Shown here piece by piece: positions 1 to 8,516 of a DNA stretch of 64,000 nt. Both the position numbers and the translations under genes were made by a program. The first letter of the stretch is position 1; each line of letters opens with the position of its first letter. The notes beneath the pieces were generated by a model. The model saw nothing but the letters and a program-made list of their open reading frames with translations. It did no database searches and was not told the DNA's origin. Source of the DNA: Pseudodesulfovibrio indicus (GTDB taxonomy: Bacteria > Desulfobacterota > Desulfovibrionia > Desulfovibrionales > Desulfovibrionaceae); NCBI RefSeq assembly GCF_001563225.1, contig NZ_CP014206.1:2046001-2110000 (forward strand). The letters run 5' to 3'.

Positions 1-1092
1 GTCGCTTCTCTTTTCTGGGCACAACGATACGCTAAATCCAAAAAGCTCCTTCAAGACACTCGTGCATTTGCTTCTGAAATGGTGGCCAGTCTCCCTGAAG
101 GAATTATCGCTACTCAGCCCGATGGTGTGGTAACATATATAAATAATATTGCTTCAAACATGCTTGGAATTAATAGGGATCGGGCAAAGGGAAAGACCAT
201 TGCGGACATTCTTCCCAGACAAGTGCAAACCATCTTGGTCTCTTTGCTAGAAGGAAGGAATGTTCAAGAGCGTGAGATTGAAATTGCTAGGTCCGACGGT
301 GGGGTGTTGCCGCTTGCCATTATGGCGACGACAATCCTCACTGATGATAAACAGTCTGTTGGAGAAATGATAGTTCTGAGAGACCTGAGTCAAATCAAAC
401 AACTCCAAAGGGAAGTACAGCAACAGGAAAAGATGGCTGCAATAGGCAATCTTGCTGCTGGGGTTGCGCATGAAGTAAGAAATCCGCTTAGTTCGATAAA
501 AGGCTATGCTACCTATTTTAGCGGGTTGTTTGAGGAGGAATCTTCTAACAAAAAAGCTGCAGATATTATCATATCTGAAGTTGAGCGGCTTAATCGTGTT
601 ATTTCGGAATTACTTGAAGTTGCAAGGCCTTCTGACATTCAACGCCGGGACACACAGCTTGACAGTTTGCTGGAGTCCACATTGGATTTGGTGAAACAGG
701 AAGCTGAAAACTCAGGAGTTGTCATTTCGACTGTCATTAGCGATGGCCTCCCGCTCATGTCTCTCGATCCAGACCGTTTTTCCCAAGCCTTAATCAATCT
801 ATATCTCAATGCGATCCAGGCCATGAAGGATGATGGAGGAACTATGGAGATTCTTGTTGCAACTGAACATGGCCACGTTTCCCTGACTATCAGTGACACA
901 GGATGTGGCATTCCACCCTCAGATGTGGGTAATATTTTCGACCCATATTACACATCGAAATCTACGGGTACTGGTTTGGGGCTTTCCATTGTGCACAAAA
1001 TCATTGAAGCACATGGGGGAAAAATTGACGTAGACTCAACATTGGGAAGAGGCACTACTTTTAAAATTCAATTACCACACATCTCCAGATAG
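1..1092 (+). CDS. Two-component sensor histidine kinase, 5' end cut by window (ZraS/AtoS-like)
   Basis: The reading frame is open from base 1, so the N-terminus (probably sensor and membrane segments) lies outside the window. What remains is a PAS domain (begins near MVASLPEGIIA), a HisKA domain with the H-box GVAHEVRNPL, an N-box (NLYLNAIQAM), G1 (DTGCGIP) and G2 (GTGLGLS). All catalytic boxes are intact, so it should autophosphorylate. Eleven bases downstream starts an NtrC-type response regulator, its obvious partner. By family this resembles the ZraS/AtoS group, which controls sigma-54 promoters in response to envelope metal or other stress. The copper-efflux genes downstream make a metal signal likely, but that is inference. 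Confidence 0.9.
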   Translation, partial: VASLFWAQRYAKSKKLLQDTRAFASEMVASLPEGIIATQPDGVVTYINNIASNMLGINRDRAKGKTIADILPRQVQTILVSLLEGRNVQEREIEIARSDGGVLPLAIMATTILTDDKQSVGEMIVLRDLSQIKQLQREVQQQEKMAAIGNLAAGVAHEVRNPLSSIKGYATYFSGLFEEESSNKKAADIIISEVERLNRVISELLEVARPSDIQRRDTQLDSLLESTLDLVKQEAENSGVVISTVISDGLPLMSLDPDRFSQALINLYLNAIQAMKDDGGTMEILVATEHGHVSLTISDTGCGIPPSDVGNIFDPYYTSKSTGTGLGLSIVHKIIEAHGGKIDVDSTLGRGTTFKIQLPHISR

Positions 1093-1102
1093 GTGCATAA
1101 TC

Positions 1103-2470
1103 ATGAGTGGATCAATACTGATTGTTGACGATGACAAGGCGCATCTTTCGATGCTTGAAACCATCTTTAGCGGTTGGGGGTATACAGCAACCGGAGCAGA
1201 GGATGGTGCTGATGCGATAGAAGAAGTCCGGGAGCGCTCTTTCGACTGTGTTCTTATGGATGTGCGTATGGCCAATATCGGCGGAATTGAGGCGCTACAA
1301 CGTATTCATGAATACAACCCTTCCATTCCTGTAATCATAATGACGGCCTATTCCTCTGTTGATGTTGCAGTAGAAGCCATGAAGTTAGGGGCATATGACT
1401 ATCTCACCAAGCCCTTAAATTTTGATGAGTTGAGGTTAGTCGTTGAACGCTCCTTGGAGCATATGTCTCTGGCCAAAGAGAATCGTTCCTTGAAGTTAAA
1501 GCTGTCTCAAGATTCACGTCTCGGCAATATAATTGGTTCGAGTGAAGTAATGTTAGAACTTACACAAATGGTCGAAACGGTAGCCCCGACAGAAGCCACT
1601 GTTCTCATCACGGGAGAGAGCGGAACAGGCAAGGAGTTGTTTGCAAGAGCTATCCATGATCTTAGTGATCGAAAAGACAATGAGTTAGTGACTGTGAATT
1701 GCGCTGCTTTGACTGATACCCTTCTTGAATCAGAGTTGTTCGGCCATGAGAAAGGAGCCTTTACCGGGGCCGACAAGCGACGTGAAGGGCGGTTCATGCA
1801 AGCCAACAAAGGGACCATCTTTTTGGACGAAGTCGGTGAAGTGCCGATGCCGATGCAAGCTAAGCTTCTGAGAGCTATTCAGGAACGAGAGATACAACGT
1901 GTTGGCAGTGACATTCCGATACATGTTGATGTCCGAATCATTGCAGCCACAAATCGAGACTTGCTTGATGAAGTGAAGGAAGGAAAATTTAGGGAAGATC
2001 TGTATTACAGGCTTAATGTTGTGAATCTTACTGTTCCTGCATTGGTAGATCGAGATGGGGATGTGGCATTGCTTGCTAAATTTTTCCTAGATAGATTTGC
2101 TGATAAAAACAGGAAAAAGATGAAAGGTTTTACTCCTGCGGCAATGAATCTGCTTGTGAAGTACCCTTGGCCAGGGAATGTGCGAGAACTTGAAAACTCA
2201 ATCGAAAGAGCTGTGATTCTTTCAGTGGGTGACTACATAACCGAACGAGATTTTCCTGCTTCAATTAAAGACCATTTTGCTGATGTTACAGATAATCCCA
2301 GCATGGAAACCATGGCGGGGCTTTCTCTTGATGATATAGAAAAGATAGCAATCATTGAAACGCTCTCCACAACGAAAGGCAATAAAAGCGAGGCCGCCAA
2401 ACTTCTTGGCATAACCCGCACGACGCTTAACAATAAGATAAAGAAATATGAAGTTGAAATCGAGAAATAG
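1103..2470 (+). CDS. Sigma-54-dependent response regulator (ZraR/NtrC type)
   Basis: 455 residues in the order receiver (phospho-acceptor Asp in VLMDVRM), AAA+ domain and Fis-type helix-turn-helix. Walker A is GESGTGKE, the sigma-54 contact loop GAFTGA is intact, Walker B is FLDEVGE, and the C-terminal HTH is in the segment around GNKSEAAKLLGITR. It should therefore oligomerise and activate sigma-54 promoters. It follows the kinase gene closely. Two sigma-54-like promoters in the same island, in front of the Met-rich secreted protein (4173-4188) and of the efflux operon (6768-6783), are its natural candidate targets. That link is inferred from proximity; no shared enhancer site was recognised. 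Confidence 0.93.
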   Translation: MSGSILIVDDDKAHLSMLETIFSGWGYTATGAEDGADAIEEVRERSFDCVLMDVRMANIGGIEALQRIHEYNPSIPVIIMTAYSSVDVAVEAMKLGAYDYLTKPLNFDELRLVVERSLEHMSLAKENRSLKLKLSQDSRLGNIIGSSEVMLELTQMVETVAPTEATVLITGESGTGKELFARAIHDLSDRKDNELVTVNCAALTDTLLESELFGHEKGAFTGADKRREGRFMQANKGTIFLDEVGEVPMPMQAKLLRAIQEREIQRVGSDIPIHVDVRIIAATNRDLLDEVKEGKFREDLYYRLNVVNLTVPALVDRDGDVALLAKFFLDRFADKNRKKMKGFTPAAMNLLVKYPWPGNVRELENSIERAVILSVGDYITERDFPASIKDHFADVTDNPSMETMAGLSLDDIEKIAIIETLSTTKGNKSEAAKLLGITRTTLNNKIKKYEVEIEK

Positions 2471-2540
2471 GATTGCAGTTAGAGTGCCGACTCGCATAAG
2501 CCCGGTGCATAAATTGAGGGCAGATCAATACGGAAAAAGA

Positions 2541-2575
2541 AGAAGACCGCCTTGTCTTGGGCGGCCTTCTTTCTG
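2541..2575. terminator. Bidirectional terminator between convergent genes
   Basis: An 11-bp stem with one A-C mismatch (AGAAGACCGCC / GGCGGCCTTCT), flanked by an A-rich run on the left and T-rich sequence on the right. It sits between the response regulator stop (2470) and the convergent kinase-like gene stop (2637). Confidence 0.7.
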
Positions 2576-2636
2576 AGGGGAGGTATGTCTCTATGAGTTC
2601 TTCCAAGTTTCAAGGAATAATCTCATGGAGTATGGG

Positions 2637-3638
2637 TTATAAATCAGACTGGCGAGGAATCTCTATTGTGAATGAGGTTCCGCTTCCAATTACGCTCTTG
2701 ACCCTGATATCGCCACCAATTTCACGCAGGGTCTTCTTGCATGCAGCCAAACTGATGCCGCTCCCGCCAGGCTTGGTACTAAAGAACGGGGTGAACAGCT
2801 TCTTCACATGCTCTTCAGCAATCCCGACACCTTGGTCTTCAACTTCCAGCGTACAGTGACTCCCATGACGACTCGTAGAAATGAAGACACTATTCCCTTT
2901 CTTTGAGACATCCATGGCGTTATCCAACAGCTTTGCCAGTACCCAAGAGATGGCAGAAGGGTCGACCTTTGTTGGGCAACCGCTGGCGTCATTGCTGACT
3001 TCTAGGTGGAGGCCTCGCTCCTTGAAGTGAGCATGGTATCGATCAACCATATCCTTAACGGCATCATTGAGATCCACCGTGGTGATATTGAGGCTTTCCT
3101 TGGCTACGTACTCTGTCATTGATTGGGCTAAAGCATCAACAGCGTCGAGCTCGTCCGTGAAATCCTTGTTCAGTTGTGACTCCGTAAGGCCATTGCCCCT
3201 CTCGAAGAGATTCTTGATGGCCCTCACGCTGTCCTTGATTTCCCAGCTGAGAACACCTGCGGTTTGCCCAAGAATGCTGAGCTTTTCTGCTTCGACAAGT
3301 TCTTCGTTCTTTCTGCGCTGGTGATCGGAAAGCCAGCCGAGCATACAGGCTACGAAGATGAAGATTGCAATTTGGGCAATCGTGAGTGCTGCAGGCATAT
3401 GTGAACCATCCACATAGATCCCAGCAATGAATATTGCAGACACCACTATTGAAACTACTACCCCAGGCTTAAGTCCGAACCAGAATGAAGCAAGAAGGAT
3501 CGGTATGAAGAAAAGCTCCCTGTGGATTCCATGCAATCCAATGCTTCCATGGAGGCCGCTGAAATGAAGGATTGAAATTGCGACAATGCTTAATAAAAGC
3601 ACGTACTTTTTTAGGCCTTCTTTGCGGATATTACTCAC
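2637..3638 (-). CDS. Membrane histidine-kinase-like protein lacking the phospho-accepting His
   Basis: 333 residues. The first ~105 form about four hydrophobic helices with almost no periplasmic loop, followed by a short helical linker and a HATPase_c domain. At the H-box the ungapped alignment with the kinase at 1-1092 gives LSWEIKDSVRAIKN against AHEVRNPLSSIKG, so Trp132 stands where His is required. The N-box (LLDNAMD) and G1 (DQGVGI) are kept; G2 reads GSGISLA instead of GTGLGLA. It may bind ATP but should not autophosphorylate on the usual His. It could be a pseudokinase that modulates the neighbouring pair, or a decayed kinase. It is transcribed toward the regulator gene. Confidence 0.8.
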   Translation of the reverse strand: MSNIRKEGLKKYVLLLSIVAISILHFSGLHGSIGLHGIHRELFFIPILLASFWFGLKPGVVVSIVVSAIFIAGIYVDGSHMPAALTIAQIAIFIFVACMLGWLSDHQRRKNEELVEAEKLSILGQTAGVLSWEIKDSVRAIKNLFERGNGLTESQLNKDFTDELDAVDALAQSMTEYVAKESLNITTVDLNDAVKDMVDRYHAHFKERGLHLEVSNDASGCPTKVDPSAISWVLAKLLDNAMDVSKKGNSVFISTSRHGSHCTLEVEDQGVGIAEEHVKKLFTPFFSTKPGGSGISLAACKKTLREIGGDIRVKSVIGSGTSFTIEIPRQSDL

Positions 3639-3687
3639 GGCTTACTCCTTGCTTCAGTTTTCAGTGGGGACAATCAGTTTTTTTATT

Positions 3688-4121
3688 TTATCTGTAAATT
3701 GAACTAATATTGCCGCTTTTTTTGTCTACGATCATTTGATCTATTACAGCCCCGTCCTTGGTCAGGATATCAACGGTGAAGTCATTTTCACGTTCAATAC
3801 TGCCCCTGTTTTTACATTGGGATTGCGTGCGATATTCTCACGGACCATTGTTTCGGCTTGCATCTGAGAAGAGACAACTTCGGGTTTATCTCCGTATTGA
3901 TCATTATTTTGAGATCCTCGGTTGGAATTACCACCAAAGATATCTCCCATCATGTTCCCCATACTTCCCATCATTCCGCTAGAGGAATTTCCTCCTCCCA
4001 TAGAACCACCGGAAGAACTGCCGCCACCGCCCATCATAGCCTGAGAAGGTGAGACTGCTATCAAGGATATCATCATAACGGCCATAATTGCGACAACTTT
4101 TGTTTTGCCTATCTGTTGCAT
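3688..4121 (-). pseudogene. Secreted Met/Gly-rich PepSY-like small protein, frame broken near its C-terminus
   Basis: Start chosen at 4121 because GGAG lies seven bases upstream and the N-terminus is then a clean signal peptide (MQQIGKTKVVAI... ending SPSQA). The mature protein begins MMGGGG and is rich in Gly, Ser, Met and Asn. The frame stops at 3762, but one extra base in the C4 run at 3803-3806 would carry it on to a stop at 3688. That gives a tail containing DILTKDGAVID and VDKKSG, typical of PepSY-like proteins. A near-consensus sigma-54 promoter lies 52 bases upstream. A metal-binding role like ZraP is plausible from composition and context only. Confidence 0.7.
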
Positions 4122-4172
4122 AATTTCTCCATGGTTTGTCGATTGTTTCGACGTGTTTGTTTCCATGGTTTA

Positions 4173-4188
4173 GGCAAACGGCGTGCCA
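4173..4188 (-). promoter_or_regulatory. Sigma-54 (-24/-12) promoter of the Met-rich protein
   Basis: Read on the minus strand it is TGGCACGCCGTTTGCC, which matches the consensus TGGCACGNNNNTTGCA at all but the last position, including the GG and GC elements with correct spacing. The predicted transcript start is about 40 bases before the ATG at 4121. Confidence 0.8.
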
Positions 4189-4291
4189 ACAAAGATTATC
4201 AGGCTTGTATGTCCTTTTGTTCCAACTAGATATCAATATTTATTTGGAAAAAAGTTGTGATGTATCCCCTGAAGTTTACTCTGGTGTGATT

Positions 4292-4330
4292 AAAAATTAT
4301 ACAGGCAAAGAGCAGTGCCTGTATAATTTT
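4292..4330. terminator. 15-bp perfect inverted repeat, terminator of the phosphatase gene
   Basis: AAAATTATACAGGCA pairs perfectly with TGCCTGTATAATTTT across an 8-base loop. On the minus strand the stem is followed by TTTTTAATC, and the phosphatase gene ends just before it at 4369. The AT-rich base of the stem lets it act in both directions. Confidence 0.8.
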
Positions 4331-4368
4331 AAGATGGCAAAATCGGTTATCTTTTTTGATTCATCATA

Positions 4369-6480
4369 TCATGCGGTGGGAGTCTTTATGATCGCGATGG
4401 TAATGTCATCATCCTGCTCAGCTTCACCTTGGAATGTGTCTAGTTCTTTTATTAAGGTCTGAATGATCACATCTGAAGATTCGGCACGTGTTGCTCGTAT
4501 TAAATTCTTAAGCCTATCTTTCCCAAACATTTCACCATTCTGCGAGTGCATCTCCCATATTCCATCCGTTCCAATGATAATAATGACGCTCGGCGGTAAA
4601 TCATGGTGTTCGTTTAGTTCAAATCTTGCGTCTTTAGTAACACCGAGAGGTAGACCTTCACCAGCTAGTTCTGTGAAGCTATCTTTTGAGGGGTCGTATA
4701 CCATAGCAGGATCATGACCAGCTCGAATCCAACGAATTGTATTGGTTTCGGTCAATTCCAGCAAAAAGAGAGTCATAAATCGTCCAGATTGATCAACATC
4801 ATCACAAATGAGTTCATTCACATGTTCTGTGACTGCGTCTAAACGGCCACCTCCGCCGACATTGGAGCGAAGATAAGCTCTTGCTGACGCCATCATCAAC
4901 GCGGCTGGTATGCCATGGCCGCTGACATCGCCTACGGCCACGACAAGGCTTTTTCCGTCAACTGTATCGCGGGGGATAAATCCGTAATAATCTCCACCGG
5001 TTTCATCGCAGTATTTACTCACTGCTGCTATATCTGCTCCCAAAAAAGTTGGTGCATCAATAGGGAGCAAACTTTGCTGGACTTCCTGCGCGACTTCTAA
5101 GGAATTCTTTATATTGACCCTCTCTTCGAGCTCAGGAATCATCTGATTGATAGCTTCGCCTAATTGGCCTATTTCATCTTTCCCATGAAGGACTGCCCGA
5201 GCAGAAAAATCTCCTTTGGCAACTTTTCGGACAGTAGTGGCCAGTTCTGAAATATTACGGGTAAATAATCTTGATAGGAAGAAAGCCAGTCCCAAAACGA
5301 AGATCGCAACAGCCAACACGATGAACCCCATTTTCGTGTTGTGGTTATCAACTTGATTAAGAATGAATTCCTTGGATGACTGAGCCTCCTTGACGATGTC
5401 GGTTTTCGGAATAATCAACAGCAAGAAGACTCCGGCTTGATCGACTGGCGCATATGCCCAAAGTGCATCCATGTTTCCATAGGGCATTCCAGTAACATTA
5501 AGGGATGATGCATCCATAGATTGCATCATGGCACTATACTGCTCCGCATCAGGAGATGTGATCCATGCATCTTTTTCTGGAGCCAGCCAATAATCGTGCA
5601 TAGATTTCTGGGTGTTTTCTTGAGCAATAACCTTCAATCGACTTTCATTGGTTGTAGGGTCAACATCAGGACTTACGAGTATTGAAATCGCATTTTTTGA
5701 AAACATATCCACGTGTTTGCTTTTGTGGAGCAGGGAGCCGACTGGAATAATAATAGAAACGTCGCCCTGGAGCTTGCCTTTGACATCTCTTATTGGGGCA
5801 GTGACGCGGAATACAATCCGACCGGTTTGTTGGTCTGTTTCTGGCAAAGACCATGTAAGTTCATTTATTGGGGTTGAAGGCTTTTGGGCGCTTCTTGACA
5901 TGTGCATACCCATTCGCATTGTGGCTTCGCGTCTTGGATATACAAGCTTTTCTCCGCCAGGGAGTCGAACTTCTATCCAGAGAGCCAGTTTGGGATATTC
6001 AAATTTGACCTGCCCCAGAAGTGGGAGAAGCATAGCGCTCGTTGAGGATGAGGGGAGTTCTGTAGGCCTCCCATCGGTTCCCAATGTTGTAACATTATTA
6101 AAATCAATTTTAAAATCCTGCCATCCCCCCATGCGTAAGGAAAAATAATCTTTCGTTGCTTCCGAAATTTGATCTGCTGGTGGGATGTATTTCATCCCGG
6201 GCATTGAGTGCGCGTGTCCGTAAAGCACTCCTTCAATTTTTGAAGCGAGAAAAAGTGTGTTTGATTCCAGAAGTTGCTTCTCACGACGAAGCACACGCGC
6301 ATGGTCTACAACTATTCGTTTAAGCCCATTGCTCGCTTTGTGTATTAATGTGTTCGAGCTACGTAAGGCTAGTCCTTCACCCAAATGGGTTAAGTCTTTC
6401 TGTACTCCGGCACCAACAACAAATAGTGGCGCAAGAGATATAAGGAGTAAGAGAATTAGTAGTTTGTATCGAATACCCAT
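4369..6480 (-). CDS. Membrane sensor with HAMP and SpoIIE/PP2C-type Ser/Thr phosphatase domain (RsbU-like)
   Basis: 703 residues: an N-terminal membrane helix (LLILLLLISLAPLFVV), a large extracytoplasmic region of about 350 residues likely of Cache type, a second helix (IVLAVAIFVLGLAFFL), a HAMP linker, a coiled segment and a C-terminal PP2C-like SpoIIE domain. The metal-binding phosphatase motifs GGDYYGF, VAVGDVSGHGIPAA and GTDGIWE are visible. Family members dephosphorylate anti-anti-sigma factors in partner-switching systems. No anti-sigma or anti-anti-sigma gene is in the window, so the partner is unknown. Its position between the regulators and the efflux operon suggests an envelope signal, by inference only. 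Confidence 0.88.
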   Translation of the reverse strand: MGIRYKLLILLLLISLAPLFVVGAGVQKDLTHLGEGLALRSSNTLIHKASNGLKRIVVDHARVLRREKQLLESNTLFLASKIEGVLYGHAHSMPGMKYIPPADQISEATKDYFSLRMGGWQDFKIDFNNVTTLGTDGRPTELPSSSTSAMLLPLLGQVKFEYPKLALWIEVRLPGGEKLVYPRREATMRMGMHMSRSAQKPSTPINELTWSLPETDQQTGRIVFRVTAPIRDVKGKLQGDVSIIIPVGSLLHKSKHVDMFSKNAISILVSPDVDPTTNESRLKVIAQENTQKSMHDYWLAPEKDAWITSPDAEQYSAMMQSMDASSLNVTGMPYGNMDALWAYAPVDQAGVFLLLIIPKTDIVKEAQSSKEFILNQVDNHNTKMGFIVLAVAIFVLGLAFFLSRLFTRNISELATTVRKVAKGDFSARAVLHGKDEIGQLGEAINQMIPELEERVNIKNSLEVAQEVQQSLLPIDAPTFLGADIAAVSKYCDETGGDYYGFIPRDTVDGKSLVVAVGDVSGHGIPAALMMASARAYLRSNVGGGGRLDAVTEHVNELICDDVDQSGRFMTLFLLELTETNTIRWIRAGHDPAMVYDPSKDSFTELAGEGLPLGVTKDARFELNEHHDLPPSVIIIIGTDGIWEMHSQNGEMFGKDRLKNLIRATRAESSDVIIQTLIKELDTFQGEAEQDDDITIAIIKTPTA

Positions 6481-6808
6481 GAAGCCTCCAAGCTCCGAGA
6501 ATGTCTTATCGGATATAGTTGTTTACCACTAGTTGCTATGCGTGGCGATTTAGTTTTTTTCAATTTCATGAAGCTCTATGACAAATAATGGTTTTAATAT
6601 CAAAATTTGTGCAACATTGGGTATTCATGTTATAACGGTAAGTGACCATTTTTTGTACATTTACGTTGTTTGTTGATGAAAATCTATACACTAATCCTGA
6701 TCTAAATAGTCTGGATTTGTATTATAAATGAGCGTAACATCCAATGATAGACGATGAAAAAAGTTTTTGGCATGATGTTTGGAAATAACAGAGAAACCAA
6801 ACGGGGAC
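6481..6808. promoter_or_regulatory. AT-rich divergent regulatory region before the efflux operon
   Basis: This 328-base stretch has no convincing gene and separates the divergent phosphatase and TolC genes. It is strikingly AT-rich and contains an imperfect palindrome, AACAT..ATGTT, near 6612-6633, which could be an activator site. A sigma-54-like promoter lies at its right end. I could not find the same upstream motif in front of the Met-rich gene promoter. Confidence 0.5.
6768..6783 (+). promoter_or_regulatory. Sigma-54-like promoter of the efflux operon
   Basis: TGGCATGATGTTTGGA matches TGGCACGNNNNTTGCA with correct spacing and an intact -24 GG; the -12 element is GG rather than GC. The predicted start of transcription near 6794 leaves a short leader before the ATG at 6809. 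The match argues against the upstream TTG at 6779 as the start codon. Confidence 0.55.
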
Positions 6809-8176
6809 ATGATGAAGGCGTTAGTAAAAATATTATATAGTTGTACGATGGCAACGTTATTAATGGTGGCTGCTCTGCCTGCAGCCGCAGCCGATGCCGT
6901 TGATGCCGAACAAGTGCCCGCTCCCGGTAGCTATCTGGGCGACAGGGCCGAGCTGAGCGACCTCAGGTCATTTCTGGTGCAGGCTGCGGAAAATAACAAT
7001 GAACTTCGTGCCGCTTTCCAGAAGTGGCAGGCAGCTCTCAAGAACTCTGCGAGAGCGGATGTCCTTCCTGATCCGAAGTTCAACTTCGGCTATTACACTA
7101 CACCGCTTGAAACTCGTGGTGGCCCAGCCCGCTACAAGTACGGTCTGTCCCAATCTCTGCCGTTCTTTGGCAAGCTTGGGTACAAGGAGCAAATGGCACT
7201 GCGTCAGGCAGATGGGGTCAAGGCTCAACTGGATAGCTTGAAATTGTCGACCTTCTATCAAGTGAAGAATGTCTATTATGAATATGCCTACCTTGCCCGT
7301 GCCATCGACATCACCAAGGAAAACATCGAACTGATGAAGTACTTGGAGAAGATCGCCACTGCCCGTTACACCACAGGCTCTGCAAAGCATGCCGATATCA
7401 TCAGACCACAGGTTGAGCTTGGAAAGCTTGAAGATAAGCTCAATTCCCTGATCGACTTGAAGCACCCTTTGGCAGCAAAGCTTAACGCACTGCTTGATCG
7501 CCCTCGTGGGACAGGGATTGAATTCCCGGCATCTATCCCCATAATGTTCATGACGGACTCCGACGAAGCTCTTTTTGCTGAATTGCAGGAATACAACCCC
7601 AAGTTGGCCTACTGGGAAACTGTGGTGAAGAAGGAAGAGGCTGGGAAGGGTCTGGCTGAAAGAAATTACTACCCAGATTTCACTTTTGGCGTTGATGTAA
7701 CCGAAGTTGACGATGCCAGGAATCCTGGCGTCATTGGTGATGGGCAGAACCCGGTCATGACGTCCATGTCTTTCAATATACCCATATGGCTCGAGTCTCG
7801 CGGGGCTGCCGTGGATGAGAGTCAGGCAAAAATAATAGCTGCCAAGCGAAGCCGTGTCGGTCTTGAGCAGCAACTGAGGGCTGATTTGGAATTGGCTCTC
7901 TACAAGTACCGGGACGCTGGCAGGAAGATCAATTTGTACCGCGACACCCTCGTCCCCAAGGCGGAACAGTCTCTTGGCGTGACCATGGAAGCCTTCATGA
8001 CCGGCGCAGGTACATCGCTTGATTTGATCGACGCGGAGAAAACGTTGCTGGAACTCCAACTCGCTTACTACCGCGCCCTGACTGATCAGGCCCAAAAGCT
8101 CGCTGAGATTGAAACGCTGGTCGGTCGGGAATTGCCCTGTGAATTCCACGGCTCGCTCTTGAAGAAGGAACAGTAA
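6809..8176 (+). CDS. Outer-membrane efflux protein, TolC/CusC family
   Basis: Start at the ATG at 6809 (a second ATG follows directly) after ACGGGGAC; it opens a signal peptide ending LPAAAADA. The mature protein has the two long helical repeats of outer membrane factors (for example LYKYRDAGRKINLYRDTLVPKAEQSL and AEKTLLELQLAYYRALTDQAQK regions). It should form the trimeric outer-membrane channel of a tripartite efflux pump with the CusB- and CusA-like proteins encoded 340 bases downstream. First gene of the operon. Substrate, probably Cu(I)/Ag(I), is inferred from the partners. Confidence 0.9.
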   Translation: MMKALVKILYSCTMATLLMVAALPAAAADAVDAEQVPAPGSYLGDRAELSDLRSFLVQAAENNNELRAAFQKWQAALKNSARADVLPDPKFNFGYYTTPLETRGGPARYKYGLSQSLPFFGKLGYKEQMALRQADGVKAQLDSLKLSTFYQVKNVYYEYAYLARAIDITKENIELMKYLEKIATARYTTGSAKHADIIRPQVELGKLEDKLNSLIDLKHPLAAKLNALLDRPRGTGIEFPASIPIMFMTDSDEALFAELQEYNPKLAYWETVVKKEEAGKGLAERNYYPDFTFGVDVTEVDDARNPGVIGDGQNPVMTSMSFNIPIWLESRGAAVDESQAKIIAAKRSRVGLEQQLRADLELALYKYRDAGRKINLYRDTLVPKAEQSLGVTMEAFMTGAGTSLDLIDAEKTLLELQLAYYRALTDQAQKLAEIETLVGRELPCEFHGSLLKKEQ

Positions 8177-8180
8177 GGGA

Positions 8181-8456
8181 ATGGAAATAATGAACTCGCT
8201 TGGGACGGCAATCATACTCATGCTCATGACGATAGCTGTCGTTATTGGCAGCACAGATGCGCTTGCCGCCCGTGGAAATCAGGAGAAGTGTCCTGTCATG
8301 GGGTTTGAGATCGATCGTAAACTCTTCACGGACTACCAAAGCAAACGTATCTATTTTTGTTGTCCATCGTGCCCGTCAGATTTCAAGAAAACGCCGGACA
8401 ATTTCATGGAACAAATGCGTGAAAATGGCGTCATCCTGGAAGACGCACCAGTATAA
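8181..8456 (+). CDS. Small secreted YHS-like metal-binding protein
   Basis: 91 residues with an N-terminal hydrophobic segment ending DALAA and a Cys-rich domain containing KCPVMGFEID and IYFCCPSCPSDF. The CPVMG and CC..C pattern is that of YHS-type domains found in copper proteins and in heavy-metal efflux operons. It starts four bases after the TolC stop and precedes the adaptor, so it is co-transcribed. A role as periplasmic metal chaperone or sensor for the pump is likely but inferred. Confidence 0.75.
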   Translation: MEIMNSLGTAIILMLMTIAVVIGSTDALAARGNQEKCPVMGFEIDRKLFTDYQSKRIYFCCPSCPSDFKKTPDNFMEQMRENGVILEDAPV

Positions 8457-8516
8457 GATTTCTGAGTGATATTTAAGCCTATCAAAAAGCAGTAAGAGCA
8501 ACGAACAGAGGGAGCC

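Noticed and set aside
6779-6808. The TTG at 6779 as start of the TolC-like protein
   Set aside because: It lies within the sigma-54-like promoter; the ATG at 6809 gives a proper signal peptide.
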